Positions 25,669-36,950 of a stretch of 64,000 nucleotides of DNA are shown one piece after another. Where the stretch lies: positions 558,001-622,000 of the forward strand of contig KE546978.1 in NCBI GenBank assembly GCA_000442125.1, given 5' to 3'. Below the pieces are notes generated by a model, which saw only the letters and a list, made by a program, of their open reading frames with translations, made no database searches and had not been told where the DNA came from. The first letter of the stretch is position 1; the number at the start of each line of letters is the position of its first letter. The position numbers and the translations under genes are program-made. This DNA is from Opeltia flavorubescens (Eukaryota; Ascomycota; Lecanoromycetes; Teloschistales; Teloschistaceae).

Positions 25669-28165
25669 ATTATATTTTTTTTAATTAGATTTAGTCCTTT
25701 AAATTCTATTAGTAGATAATAAATTTATATAATATACTTTTATTTTTTCTTAGCCGGTATACGGCTATATTAAAATTTAAAGGAGTTAATTTTATAAATT
25801 ATAAGTAAACGGCTTTTATATATAATTATAAAATTTAAATATTTTATAATTTAATTAAAAGTATAATTATTCTTTTAATTTATTTAATTAACTTAAATAA
25901 ATTAAACTAATAATTTTAATATTATTTAGATATTTATATATTATAGGCTTTTTATTTATAAAAATCTTTTAGCGTTATTTTATAAAATTTAAAAAATTAA
26001 ATTTATAAATATATATATCAAAATCTTATCTTTTTATTTATTATAAAATAATTTAAAATAATATAAAACTTTTTTAAAATTTTTTTAAAAGGTAAAATCT
26101 ATAAATTTCAGCCTTTAACTATATTAAATTATTTTTAAATATTAAATTTATAAATAAATAGTATTTTTATTCTATAATTTTTCTTTTTAAAATATTATTT
26201 TATTTATTATATAACTATAAAACGTTTAATATTTATTTTAATAATATTAGGTTATTTATTATTATTTAAAATCGTTTAAAGTTTAATTTTCGGCTTTAAT
26301 TTATTTTTAAATATAATAGTAAATATAAAATAGGCTAGAATTTTTTTTAGAATTATATTTTCTAATAAACTATAAATATAATATAAAAAAAAATTATTTT
26401 TTTATTTAATTATTCTTTACCGAGCCCTTTTTTATTTTTATAGTATTTTTTTAATAAATATTTTTTAAAATATTTAAATAATTATACATTTTTTTAAATT
26501 TTTATTTCTCGCTAAACTACGAATTTTTTATAGTTTTTCTTTTTACTTTAAATTTAGGATTATAGTTTACTATATAGATATAAACTTTAGCTATTATTAT
26601 AATTTATTTACTAAATTATAACGCTAGAATTATAAATTCCCTTTATTTTTTTTAAATTTTCGCTTAATTTTATAAATTCTAGTTAATTTAGTAGGTAAAT
26701 AAGTTTAAATCTAATTTTTTATAACTTTTTATATAACTTTTATTATAGTTTTTTTATCTAAAAAAGATTACGAGAAGAAACTATAGTTTAGAAGTATATA
26801 GAAAATAGATTTTTTAAATATTGAAAATATAATTCTATAATTTATACTTTTAATAGTACTTTTAAATAATTATTTAAATTTTTAAATTTTTTTAGCTAAA
26901 TAATAATATAATATTTTATAATTAATAAATATTTTATTTAATATATATAATATATTAAACGCGTTAAAATAAATTTTATATATATTTATTATATATTTCT
27001 AAAAAAAGCTATTAAATATAATTACTATACTTTTATTAATTATTAATATAAATAAGATATTTACTCTTTTAAAAGGTAATATATATTTAAAAATTCTTAT
27101 TAATATTTTTATTTAAAAGCGAACTTCGAGGTTATTTTTATTTTTTAATAGCGATATTTTTAAGAATTTAAAATAAAGTTTACTATAAAACGCGGGCTTA
27201 TTAATATTATTATTTTAATAGTAATAGTTATAATTAAACCCTTTACTTTTATAATAAAAAAAACTTTTATTTTATTATAAAATATAGTAAATAATATTTA
27301 GTAAATTATTAAAAGAAATATCTTAATAAATATTCCTTTAATTATTTATTTAAAACTTTTACTAATAATTTACTTTTAAATATAGTAATTAATAGTTTTA
27401 TTTAAAAATATAAGAATATTATAAACTAGTTTATAGAAATAATAAATATTTAGATTAGTATAATAATATAAACTCTTTAATCTATATATTAATTTTTAGT
27501 AATTATTTTTTAAATAATTATTAGATTTTATATAATTTATCTCTTTTTCTTTTATTTTTTAGTATATTTTTTATTCTAGCTTTTATTTTTTTTAGTATAT
27601 TTATTTTTAATTTTATTTATTTAAAATCTTTAATGAATTTTTTTATATTATTTAAATTATTAATTAGCTTTTAAAAATCATTAAAAAATATAGTATTATC
27701 TTAATAAATTAACTACTAGAGTTTATTTTTAATTCTACGCTTATTAAATATTTATTCTATTTTTTATTATTTTTTACTTTTTATTAAAACAGATTAAAAC
27801 TTAAAATTTGTATAATAAAAGGACTATAATTTAAATAAATTAATATATAATATAAAATAGATTCTTTTATATTATTTAAGTAGTTTAAAAAAATAAATTT
27901 ATTTATTAATTTTTTTTAAAACTTTAAAAGGCTTTAATTATTTATAATTTAGCTTTTTTTTAAATTATAAAATATAGATATTAATACTTTATAATAGTAT
28001 TTTATTATTTTTTTAAAAGTTTATAACTTTATAATAAATATTATAATATTTTATTTATTATTTAAAAACTTTTTTATAAAATTTAATAAAATATTTTTTT
28101 AAATTTTTTAATTTTTTTATTTTTTTAAATATTAAAAGCGCTTTTTTTTTAAAAGCTATATCTTT

Positions 28166-30600
28166 AAATTTAATTTTTAAAATAGTAATATATTTTTTAA
28201 ATATTCTATTTAACGGTTTACTAGTATTTATATATATATTATTATTATAAATAAACTTTATTAAAAGTAATAACTCTAATTAATTATTCTATTTATAATA
28301 GTAATAAATTTATAAGTAATATTTTAAAATTTAATAGTAATATTTTATTTAATTATTAATTTAAAAATAAAATATAATATTAAAATTTCTTTTAATATTG
28401 ATAGAGTAATAAAAAATATTTTAAAATTTATTTATATAAAATAACCTTTTATTATTAATAACTTACTATATAACTCTATAATTTTTAATTAATTCGCGTT
28501 ATAATAGCTCTATAAACTTTTTTATATTAATATTTTTAATAGTAAAAATATAAGTTATATATTTAATTAATTTATTTACTAATATAAGAATTAAATTATA
28601 AGTTTTTTTTATAAAAAAGTCGGTTATAAATAGTAGATTAATAATAAAATCTATTATTATTATATAAAATAGTTTTATATTTTTTAATAATATTAGTTTT
28701 AACTAGCTAGAAGCTTTAAAATAATAGATTTATACTTTTTAATAATTAGGGTATATTTTATAATAATTTTTTATTTTTTTAGTTATATTTAATTAATAAT
28801 ATTTTTTATAAATCTAATCTCCTATTTTTTTCTTTATAAAATAACCCGTTCTAGAATTATTATAATTTATATAAAAAACTTTTTTTTTATAATTAAATTA
28901 TTAGATATATAAAATATTAGGTTTTTTTTATAGTAGTTTATTTTCTTTAATCTTCTATTTTAAAAGTTTTTTTTAATTAATAGTAAATTTTTAATACTAT
29001 TCCTCTTTTATAATAAAAGCGTCCTTTTATTAAAATTAAAAAAATTTTTCTATTATATATAATTATATATTTAAAAAGGATTTTTTTAATTTAATAATTT
29101 ATTAAATTAAAAGCCGGGAGTTTATAGGATTTAAAAATCTATAAATTCTTTTAAATTTTTTTTTATTTTTATAAATAGCGAGAGTATTTATAATAGTTAT
29201 ACTATTTAATTATACTATTAAAATTATTATAAATACTTTATTTTCTTTTTATTTTTTAAGCTAGTAGTTTTTATTATAACGTTTATCTTATAGAATAAAT
29301 AAGAAGTGATTATTATTATCCTCGTTATTATTAAATCTTATAATATTAAGCTTTTTAAATAATATATCGGCTGGATTTAATAACCCTTTTTAGTATTTTA
29401 TATAAAAATTAAATATAGTTAGTTCTTTTATTTATCGTATTTATTTTATAATAAGCTTTTTTATAATTATAAAATATCTAAAGTTATTACAATTTATAAT
29501 TATATAGATTATTTTTTTAACTCCTAATAAATAATATTATTATTTTTTAAAACCTAGTATTATAGTATAAAATTCTTTATTATATATCTTCTAATAGAAT
29601 TTTATACTTTTAAAATTATAATTAAAAAATACTATTAAATACTAGTACGAACTTTTTTTTAATTTTTAATTAAAAATCCCCTCTATTTTATATTTTAATA
29701 TATTTATTTTTAAATAAATTTTAGTATTTATATTATAATATAATAAAATAGGGATTAAAGTAAAATTTTTTATAGTTTTTTAAAAGCTTTTTATACTTTT
29801 TTAAATTAAATAAATTTAAATCTAGCCTATTTTTTTTTATATTTTATATTAAGTCGGTTAAAATAATAGTTATTTATAAAAAGCCTTTTATTAATCGCCT
29901 ATAAAATTCTATAAATTTTAAAAATACTAGAATATTCTTCATATTTTTTAGTACTAGCTATTCGCTAATAATTTTAATTTTTAAAAATTTTATATAAATT
30001 TTTTACTAACCTTTTATAAAGTTTAAAAATATAATTTTAGTATAATTAAAAGTCTATTTTAATAATTTTATATATAAATAATATTCTAATAAAGCTTTAA
30101 TAACTATATAAATATATTTTTAATACTTTCTCTTATTTTTAGAATAGATTAGTATATTATATAGATAAATTATATAAAATATATTAAAATAAGGTTATAA
30201 CGCTTTATAAATATATAATTAAAATATAATAAAAGTATTTATAAGGTTATATAATATAATTTAATATTTAAACTATTTATAACAAGTTTAAAATATAATT
30301 TTTTATTTATTTCTTTATTTTATTCAAATATAATAATAGGTATTATAAATATTAACTTTATTAAATTATTTTATATATATAAACTTATTTAAAGTTTTTA
30401 ATATTAAAAATAAAAGATATTTATTTTTAATAATAATTCTATTAAAATCTTTATAATTTATATATAATTATAAACTATTATCTGCTTTTTTAATAAATAG
30501 TATTATTATTTTAATTAGATTATTTAAAGGCTTTATCTAGCCTTTAATTTATATATTAGCGAGGTAATCTCGAATTACTACTAATTTATTTTATAATATA
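28166..30600 (-). pseudogene. Gypsy reverse transcriptase, RNase H and integrase remnant
   Basis: On the minus strand near 30500-30400 the frame shows the K-K-A-D-N-S-L start and the N-K-Y-x-L block characteristic of Gypsy reverse transcriptase. RNase H and integrase follow towards lower coordinates, confirmed by alignment to the plus-strand fragment at 23593-25454. Fossil; no product expected. Confidence 0.78.
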
Positions 30601-32602
30601 TTATAAATTAGGCCTATTTTTAATTATTTATCTAGTTTTAAATTTATAAGATATTTTATTTAAGTATATATATTTTAACTATTAGTAAATTCTTTTTATA
30701 AAAACTCTATTTAGTTTTATAAAGTCGGCGGAATTTTAGAATTTTTAGCTTATATTATACCGTATCTCGCTATTTTTAATATAATTATTTTTACTTTTAG
30801 ATTAGGTATTAATTAATAAAGATATATATTTTATATACTACTTTTTTTATTTATTACTAGTATTAGTAATTTAATAAGTTCTTTTATAATATAAATATTA
30901 ATTTAATTTAATACCGCTTTATAAATAGTAAAAGAATTTTTATAAATTTATTTTTAATTTTACTAATAAATATTAAAGTTTTTTTTTATTAATTAAAAAA
31001 AGTTTAAAATTATATTATACTTATATATATTTATTATATAATAATTATTTTTTTAATACTTTTTTATTTTATAATTATTTATTAAATTTATATTTAGTAG
31101 ACAAAAATTATAAAATAGAATCTAATAGTTATTTACTATTTTAATTTATTTTAAAACTACTCGGTTTTTAAATAAAAAAAAAATTTTCATAAATATTTAT
31201 AAAATAGAATTTTTTTTTATATTAAAAATAATTAAATAATAAATTATTTAAAGTTTTATAAGGGTATTAATATATAAGGAAACTATTATAGTAGATATTT
31301 ATAGTTTAATTATTAGTAATCTTAATATAATAATAGTATATACTAGAATTTATTTTTTTCCTATATTCCTTTTCCTTTATTATATTTTTTCTACTTTTTT
31401 ATAAATTTAAAGTATATAGAATTATTTATTTTATATTTTTTTATTTTATAAATTTAATATTTTATTTTAAACGCTATTTCTTTATATTTTTTTAAATATT
31501 TAAATAAATTTTAACTACTATTTTTACCGCGATTTAAACCTTTTTTTTTTTTATAAATTTTTCCTTTAACTACTTTATTTAAAGGATTAAGTATTTTTAT
31601 TAAATATTTTATATCTTAATTTAAATATAATAACTATTTTTATAAGTATTATTTTAGCGTAATATATTATATTAAAAGAGTTTAATAAAGTTTTAATTTT
31701 CTAAAATTTTATAGCGCTTTATTATTAATTCGCTTATTTATTTTAGTTTATAAATAAAAATTTTTTATAAACTCGTTTATTAAATAATCTAGATTAATAT
31801 ATTATTATTATATATATTAATTAAATATATTTATTTATTATAATTCTAGCTATTTTATAAATTCTAGCCGAGCTTTTATTTATATATTCCGCATCGCTAA
31901 ATTATAAAATATATTTTTATAATATTTAATAAAATCGTTTTAAATAAATAATTTATTTTTAATATTTAATAATTTAATATAATCGCGTTATTAAGTTTTA
32001 AGTTTACTATTAAGCTTAAAAATCATCTAGTAAATTTTTTCCTTTTTAATAGAAAAATCTTTTATAAAGTATTAATATATTTTTTATAATTAATAAGCTA
32101 CTATATTCAATCTTTATATTTAATATACCGCTATTTACTAAATACTTTTAGCCTATTACCTTTTTTTTTTTAATATTTAATAAAGTCCGGTAATAATTAT
32201 CGCTATATTATTTTTAATAGCCCGCGCTAGCTTTTAATTTAGCGATTTATAAGCGAATTATTAATAATTTATTTCTTATTTCTAATTTTTAAATATAAAA
32301 TTAAGTTTATAATATTTATATCTTAGTTTTTTTTTAATAGAATCGATTTACTAAAAGCTCTGTTTATTTAATTATTTATTATTTTAATATTACTTTTATT
32401 AAATAAAAATTTATTTACTAGATTATTTTTATTATTTCCGCCTAGATTTGTAAACGGATTTTATTTATTATCGTTAAATTTTATAAATCGGTTCTTTTAT
32501 AAAGCTTCCGACTATTCTAAAACCTATATATAAAATTTTTCTCCTCGGGTTTCTCTCGCTATTTTATTAGGTAATTTCTCGTAATTAAAAAATAATTAGA
32601 AT

Positions 32603-32816
32603 TATAAAGGTTATTAGATAAATAGCCTACGAACCTTTAATTAATAGAGCTGTATAATAGAATATAAAAGACGTTTATTTAGATAATAGTAGAACTAATT
32701 ACTAAAAAATTAGTAGTTTAAAGCCTTTAGGGTTTTTATTAAATATAGGCGCTATCTGTATTAGGTATAGCCCTACTTCCTACGAATTTTATTCCCGCTG
32801 GACCTCCGGCTTTATA
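32603..32816 (-). repeat. 5' LTR of the minus-strand Gypsy element (214 bp)
   Basis: It has the same length as the LTR at 25455. Shared landmarks include AATAGCCTGCGAACC/AATAGCCTACGAACC and CCTCCGG near the right end. Differences look like transitions. The leader adjoining it on the left is shared with the copy at 23255-23379. Confidence 0.85.
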
Positions 32817-32821
32817 TATAG

Positions 32822-33074
32822 TTTTTAAAAAAAAGTATAAAATTCTATTCTAATAGAATTAGTTTTTAAGTATTAATTTTATTAGAAGTCTATAAATTTA
32901 AAATATAGTAGGCGTTAATTACTGAATTTTATAAAAAAGGTTCGTTCTAATATTATAGTATAATTAGAAAATAGAAATAACTAATAAATTAAATATAATT
33001 TTTTAAAGGCGTTATAAAAGAAATTTATATATTTAATAAAATTTTTTTATATCGTTATATTAATTCTATTAATA
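32822..33074. other. Decayed spacer
   Basis: The first 20 or so bases (TTTTTAAAAAAAAG) resemble the continuation of the interrupted integrase, but homology cannot be followed further. Nothing else was recognised. Confidence 0.35.
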
Positions 33075-33285
33075 AAATATCGATTTATTATCGCTATTAC
33101 TACGTTAATACTATTATTAAAATATTATTTTATTATCGCTATTATTATATCGATACTACTATTAAAATATTATTTTATTATTGTTATTGCTATATCGATA
33201 CTACTATTAAGATATTATTTTATCGTCGTTATTATTACGTCGATACTATTATTAAAATATCGTTTTATTATTGCTATAGATAATC
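33075..33285. repeat. 45-bp minisatellite, about 4-5 units
   Basis: A TCGCTATTA-like box recurs at 33091, 33136, 33181, 33226 and 33271, an exact 45-bp period. Each unit also carries CGATACTACTATTAAAATAT. Because 45 is a multiple of three, a 15-residue repeat in a former coding frame is possible, but no flanking frame supports it. Confidence 0.87.
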
Positions 33286-33337
33286 GTTCCTAGTATTATT
33301 TAAATATATAGGTTTTATATCGAACGGCCGTTTATTA

Positions 33338-33422
33338 AATTATATATATATTGGAAAACGTCCTCTATCGGCTTCTCGACGCGTAATAAATATAAACCTT
33401 ATCGGCTGGTATCGAATAACCG
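33338..33422 (+). repeat. 84-bp direct repeat, copy 1
   Basis: It shares AATTATATATATATTGGAAAACGTC..., a CTCGACGCG/CTCGACCCG word and a GTATCGAATAAC end with 35075-35158, at an offset of 1737 bp. Differences are mostly transitions. It may be a relic LTR or other terminal repeat. Confidence 0.75.
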
Positions 33423-33540
33423 TAGTTATAAATCCGGTTAGGCTAATTTTACCCTTATTAACTATTAAAAGAGCTGGTTTTTTATAGTTGAATAACTTTG
33501 TAAATTCCTAATATAGTAATATATAAAGTAGTTTTATTTT

Positions 33541-33559
33541 AAGCGCTTAATAAGCGCTT
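33541..33559. repeat. Perfect palindrome AAGCGCTTA-A-TAAGCGCTT
   Basis: Two 9-bp arms around one base, just left of the RIP-free island. It could be a cruciform or a dimeric protein site; no function can be assigned. Confidence 0.6.
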
Positions 33560-33584
33560 TTTAATAGTCTACTTTTTAAAGAAA

Positions 33585-33739
33585 TCGGACTAAAATTAGC
33601 TGCGTAATCGCTTTAGGAAAGTTTTACTCTCCAAATTTACGACCGTGGAAGCAGATTCTTGGCGTCAAGCTGGCTGCTAGCCCTACCAGCTGCTAGCTGC
33701 CAGCAGCAAAATCTCACTGGAACGGTGGCCCAGTGCTAG
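33585..33739 (+). mobile_element. RIP-free 155-bp island, possible Helitron-like miniature
   Basis: A sharply bounded stretch of normal composition with CpA retained. It starts TCGGAC after an A and ends CTAG before a T, as Helitron insertions between A and T do. Immediately before CTAG lies a hairpin, CACTGG (33715-33720) with CCAGTG (33730-33735). A second near-perfect 13-bp hairpin pairs 33669-33681 with 33692-33704. Against a Helitron, the terminal hairpin directly touches CTAG, without the usual short gap. Only one copy is in the window, so the boundaries are inferred. No coding capacity. Confidence 0.4.
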
Positions 33740-35074
33740 TTTATAATACTATTTTTTTTTTAAAGTTCGTCCTAAACTTTTATTATATTTTTTTATAGAA
33801 ATAATTTTCGTTTTAAATTATACTAATATATTTATTCTCGCGGTATTACTATAATAGTATCTTATATTTATTACGCTTATTTATAACAGGAGTACTATCT
33901 ATTTTTATTATTAAAAAGTTATATAGAGTATATTTCTTTAAAAAAGAAATATAATTCGGTAGAATTAATAATAGATTTTTTAAATATTAATAAGGCTTTA
34001 AAAAAATTAAAGTGTAAAAAAATAGAGATTAAATTAATTTAAAAGACCGCGAAAAAATTAATTTATTTAAAATAAATAAAATTAAAGTATTTTTAATTGA
34101 AAAAGTATTTTTTAAAGAGTTAAAAATAAAAAATATTTAATTAAAGTTTAAATAATATAAAAAAGTTTAAATATTTAAAAAAGTTTAAAAAAGCTTTTAA
34201 AATAATATAAATTATAGTATTCGTTCTTATAATAAATAAGTTCTTTTTTTTTTAATTTTTTTCCCTCGAGACCTTCTTTTAATTAAATTAGGTTTTATTT
34301 ATTAATACAACTACTATAATATCTTCGAGTAGTTTATAAAATATTTTTTAGATTTTTATATATTTTTTAAAATAGGATATTTTTTCTATTTAATAAGATA
34401 TTACTAATTTTATTCTTCTAATATTTTCTTAATAATAAACGTATTTTTTTTTAGATTTTAAAGTTAAATATCTTTAAAACAAGTATTTAAAGATCGGTTA
34501 GTTTTAATAATAATATATAAAATATTAAAAATATTTTAATATCTTTTAATAAATTAAAATAATAGTTTTATAATTTTTTAACTTCTTTAATAAAAAATAG
34601 TCCGATTTTTATATAGGCTAATTTTTTATTTAATATTTTAGTTTTTAAATTTTTTATAAAAAGGTATACTTTATTCCCTTTTTTTAGTAGAGATACTATT
34701 TTTCTTTTTCTATTTTAATAAATACCCGATAATTTCTAAATATTTATAATATTATTATAAATTTATTTTAGTATTTATATTTATTTTATAATTAATTTAG
34801 TAGATTATTAAAATAGTTTTATTTTAAATAAATTTAAATTTTCAAAAAAAGTTTATAATAAAATCAGTTTTTTTTATTATACTCGATTTTTTTATATTTA
34901 AAGCAAATTATACTATTAATAGTAATAAAATCTAATTATTCTATAAATTATTAATATTATAATATAGGTATTATTTCAATTTTTAGTTTATATATTCTAT
35001 TTATATATATATTATTAAGTAGAATACTATTGATATTTTTAATTTAGTATCTAGTAAAAAGATTAATATTTTTT
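33740..35074. other. Unassigned decayed sequence between direct repeats
   Basis: A Lys-rich coding-like stretch on the plus strand spans about 33960-34210. The rest is featureless TA-rich sequence. If the 84-bp direct repeats are terminal repeats, this would be the body of a short element of about 1.8 kb, but no domain supports that. Confidence 0.3.
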
Positions 35075-35158
35075 AATTATATATATATTGGAAAACGTCT
35101 TTTATCGGTTTCTCGACCCGAAATAAGCATAAACCTTATTAGTTAGTATCGAATAACT
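35075..35158 (+). repeat. 84-bp direct repeat, copy 2
   Basis: Partner of 33338-33422. It is followed by about 100 bp that are less RIP-altered (AGAGAAAGGAG, GAACGTGGTA) before the Gypsy fossil at 35.5 kb. The second copy might mark the 5' LTR region of that fossil; not proven. Confidence 0.7.
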
Positions 35159-35568
35159 GAAGAGAAAGGAGTTATAGAACGTGGTATAACTGGTATATTT
35201 AGTTGAATAAGCATTTAGTTTTAAATATTATAAAATCCAGCTGCTTACTTTAAGAACCCCGTCGAGTATATTTTTAATAAACGTATATAGAAGTATTATT
35301 AAGTTTTAGTACCTTAAAAAAATTATATAATTATTTATTTAGTCCGTAACCTTTTATTATAGGTAATCCGCTTATTTAATCGTTTATTCGTTATTTACTA
35401 GCTTTTATTAGAATATTTTTGTTACTAGTACCCCGCGTCTATTAAAATAATACTATATATTTATTTCTTCTAAGAGTAGTTTTAAGAACTATATTATAAA
35501 TAAATAATTTTTTTTTTAATATATTCGTTGTAACCTAGATACTCGTTTTTAAATACTTTTCTATTTTT

Positions 35569-36950
35569 TTGAAAGTTTTATTACCTTTTATCTATTTTTA
35601 TCTATTATCTATTATCTATAATATATTAATAAGCTTGTTTAAAAAGCTCGTACCGTTTATTAAAAACCTACTATTTAATTATAAAGCTCTTCACGAATTT
35701 AAAGAACTATTATTTAGTATTTTAAATTTATTAATAAGTGTTTTTGTTATATTAATAACTCTCGTAATACTTATTACTATATTTAACGCTATAGTAGAAT
35801 TCTATTTTATATTTATATTCTATAGCTTATTTTTAAGAGATAACGGAGTATTAGTTATTAGGTAGATCCGTCGCTTCGAATATAATCTAGTAGGTTATAA
35901 AGATATTAACGGAAGTATACCTTTTTAATAATATATAGAGTCGTTTACCTTATTATTTACTAGAACGGCTGCTAACTAGCTAGAGAGTTATCTAGAAATA
36001 TTAGCTATTATTAATAAGCCTAATCGAATAATTTAGGATATTACTAATATATAAAACTTATTATAAGAGCGTTTTCTAGCTAAATAAAAAGATATAATAC
36101 TAAAACCGTTTATTATTAAATTTATAGACCTAATTTAAAAGAAGAATAAGTTATTATTAAACTATTATTACCGTATTATTAATTTTATATAACGTTTTAG
36201 AGTTTATAATTATTTATTATTAGGTTTAGCTATTATTAGGTTGTATTCTATAATTAAAAGAGTTATATTGGAAATAATTATTAGAACGTTCGTTAAGGGT
36301 ATTATTAATATAGATATTTATTAAAAAATCTACGAAGTTTTTAATTAAATAGATAGCTTATTAAAAAGAGCGTATACTATAATTAAAAAAGTATATTATA
36401 TTAAATTAAAGATATTTAAAAGTATAGTAAATAAAATAAAGAATAAAAAGTTAAAATTATTATAATCCTTTATACAATCTATAGCACCTTTTTAGATTAA
36501 GTATCTATTATTAATATAGGTAGATACTTTTAAGGCGGTTTATACTATTAATCCTACTAGTTTATTTATTTAAATTTAATCTATTAATACTTTAGATTTT
36601 ATTTATAGATTAAACTCGGTATTTATAATATAAAAGCTACGAGTTTAGAAATTAAGAGTTTAGAATAATTATTAGCCTAGATATTTATTATATTATACGT
36701 AAAGGAACTGCGTTTAGAAATTATAATGATTCTAATAGGCCTAAACTTTATAAATTATCTAAAGCGAATAAATCTAAAAATCCGTATATTAATAACACGT
36801 TATTATAGGCTATTACTAAAGATAAAATATTATATATCTATTATAAAAAGATTAGATATATTAGCCGCTTATATACTAATTTACTATTATTTATATAAAA
36901 GTAATTATATTTTTATAATCTTAATTTCGGTAATCTACTTTAAATAAACT
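35569..36950 (+). pseudogene. Gypsy Gag remnant (includes 98- and 73-codon open pieces)
   Basis: The first 98 codons (35569-35865) stay open and look like a membrane protein (long Leu/Ile/Phe runs). That hydrophobicity is best explained by RIP turning Pro, Ser and Thr codons into Leu, Phe and Ile in a Pro/Ser/Thr-rich Gag N-terminus. The following sequence (35870-36500) has the helical capsid texture of fungal Gypsy Gag, with a W-like/L-E-S-Y run and an E-R-F-x-A-K run. The open piece at 36726-36947 (73 codons) lies at its C-terminal side. No product is expected. Confidence 0.65.

Larger units (their letters stand above)
25455..32816 (-). mobile_element. Whole-length Ty3/Gypsy element, minus strand, 7362 bp
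   Basis: It is flanked by two 214-bp LTRs in the same orientation (25455-25668 and 32603-32816) and by a 5-bp target duplication TATAA/TATAG. The internal region reads on the minus strand: leader, Gag region (about 31-32.5 kb), reverse transcriptase (about 30.0-30.6), RNase H and integrase (about 28.2-29.95), then 2.5 kb to the 3' LTR. The left flank aligns with the integrase of the plus-strand fragment 23593-25454, so it sits inside a relative. It is structurally complete but very heavily RIP-mutated, with dozens of breaks. Confidence 0.85.

Noticed and set aside
33661-33739. A tRNA or rRNA gene in the GC-normal island
   Set aside because: The hairpins do not form a cloverleaf and no ribosomal motif is visible.
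35569-35865. A 98-codon open frame as a gene for a small membrane protein
   Set aside because: It lies at the head of a decayed Gypsy Gag; its hydrophobicity is explained by RIP codon changes, and sequence directly downstream continues as Gag remnant.
36726-36947. A 73-codon open frame as a gene
   Set aside because: It falls inside the same Gag fossil and has the Ile/Leu/Tyr/Lys skew of RIP-mutated sequence; no independent signal supports it.
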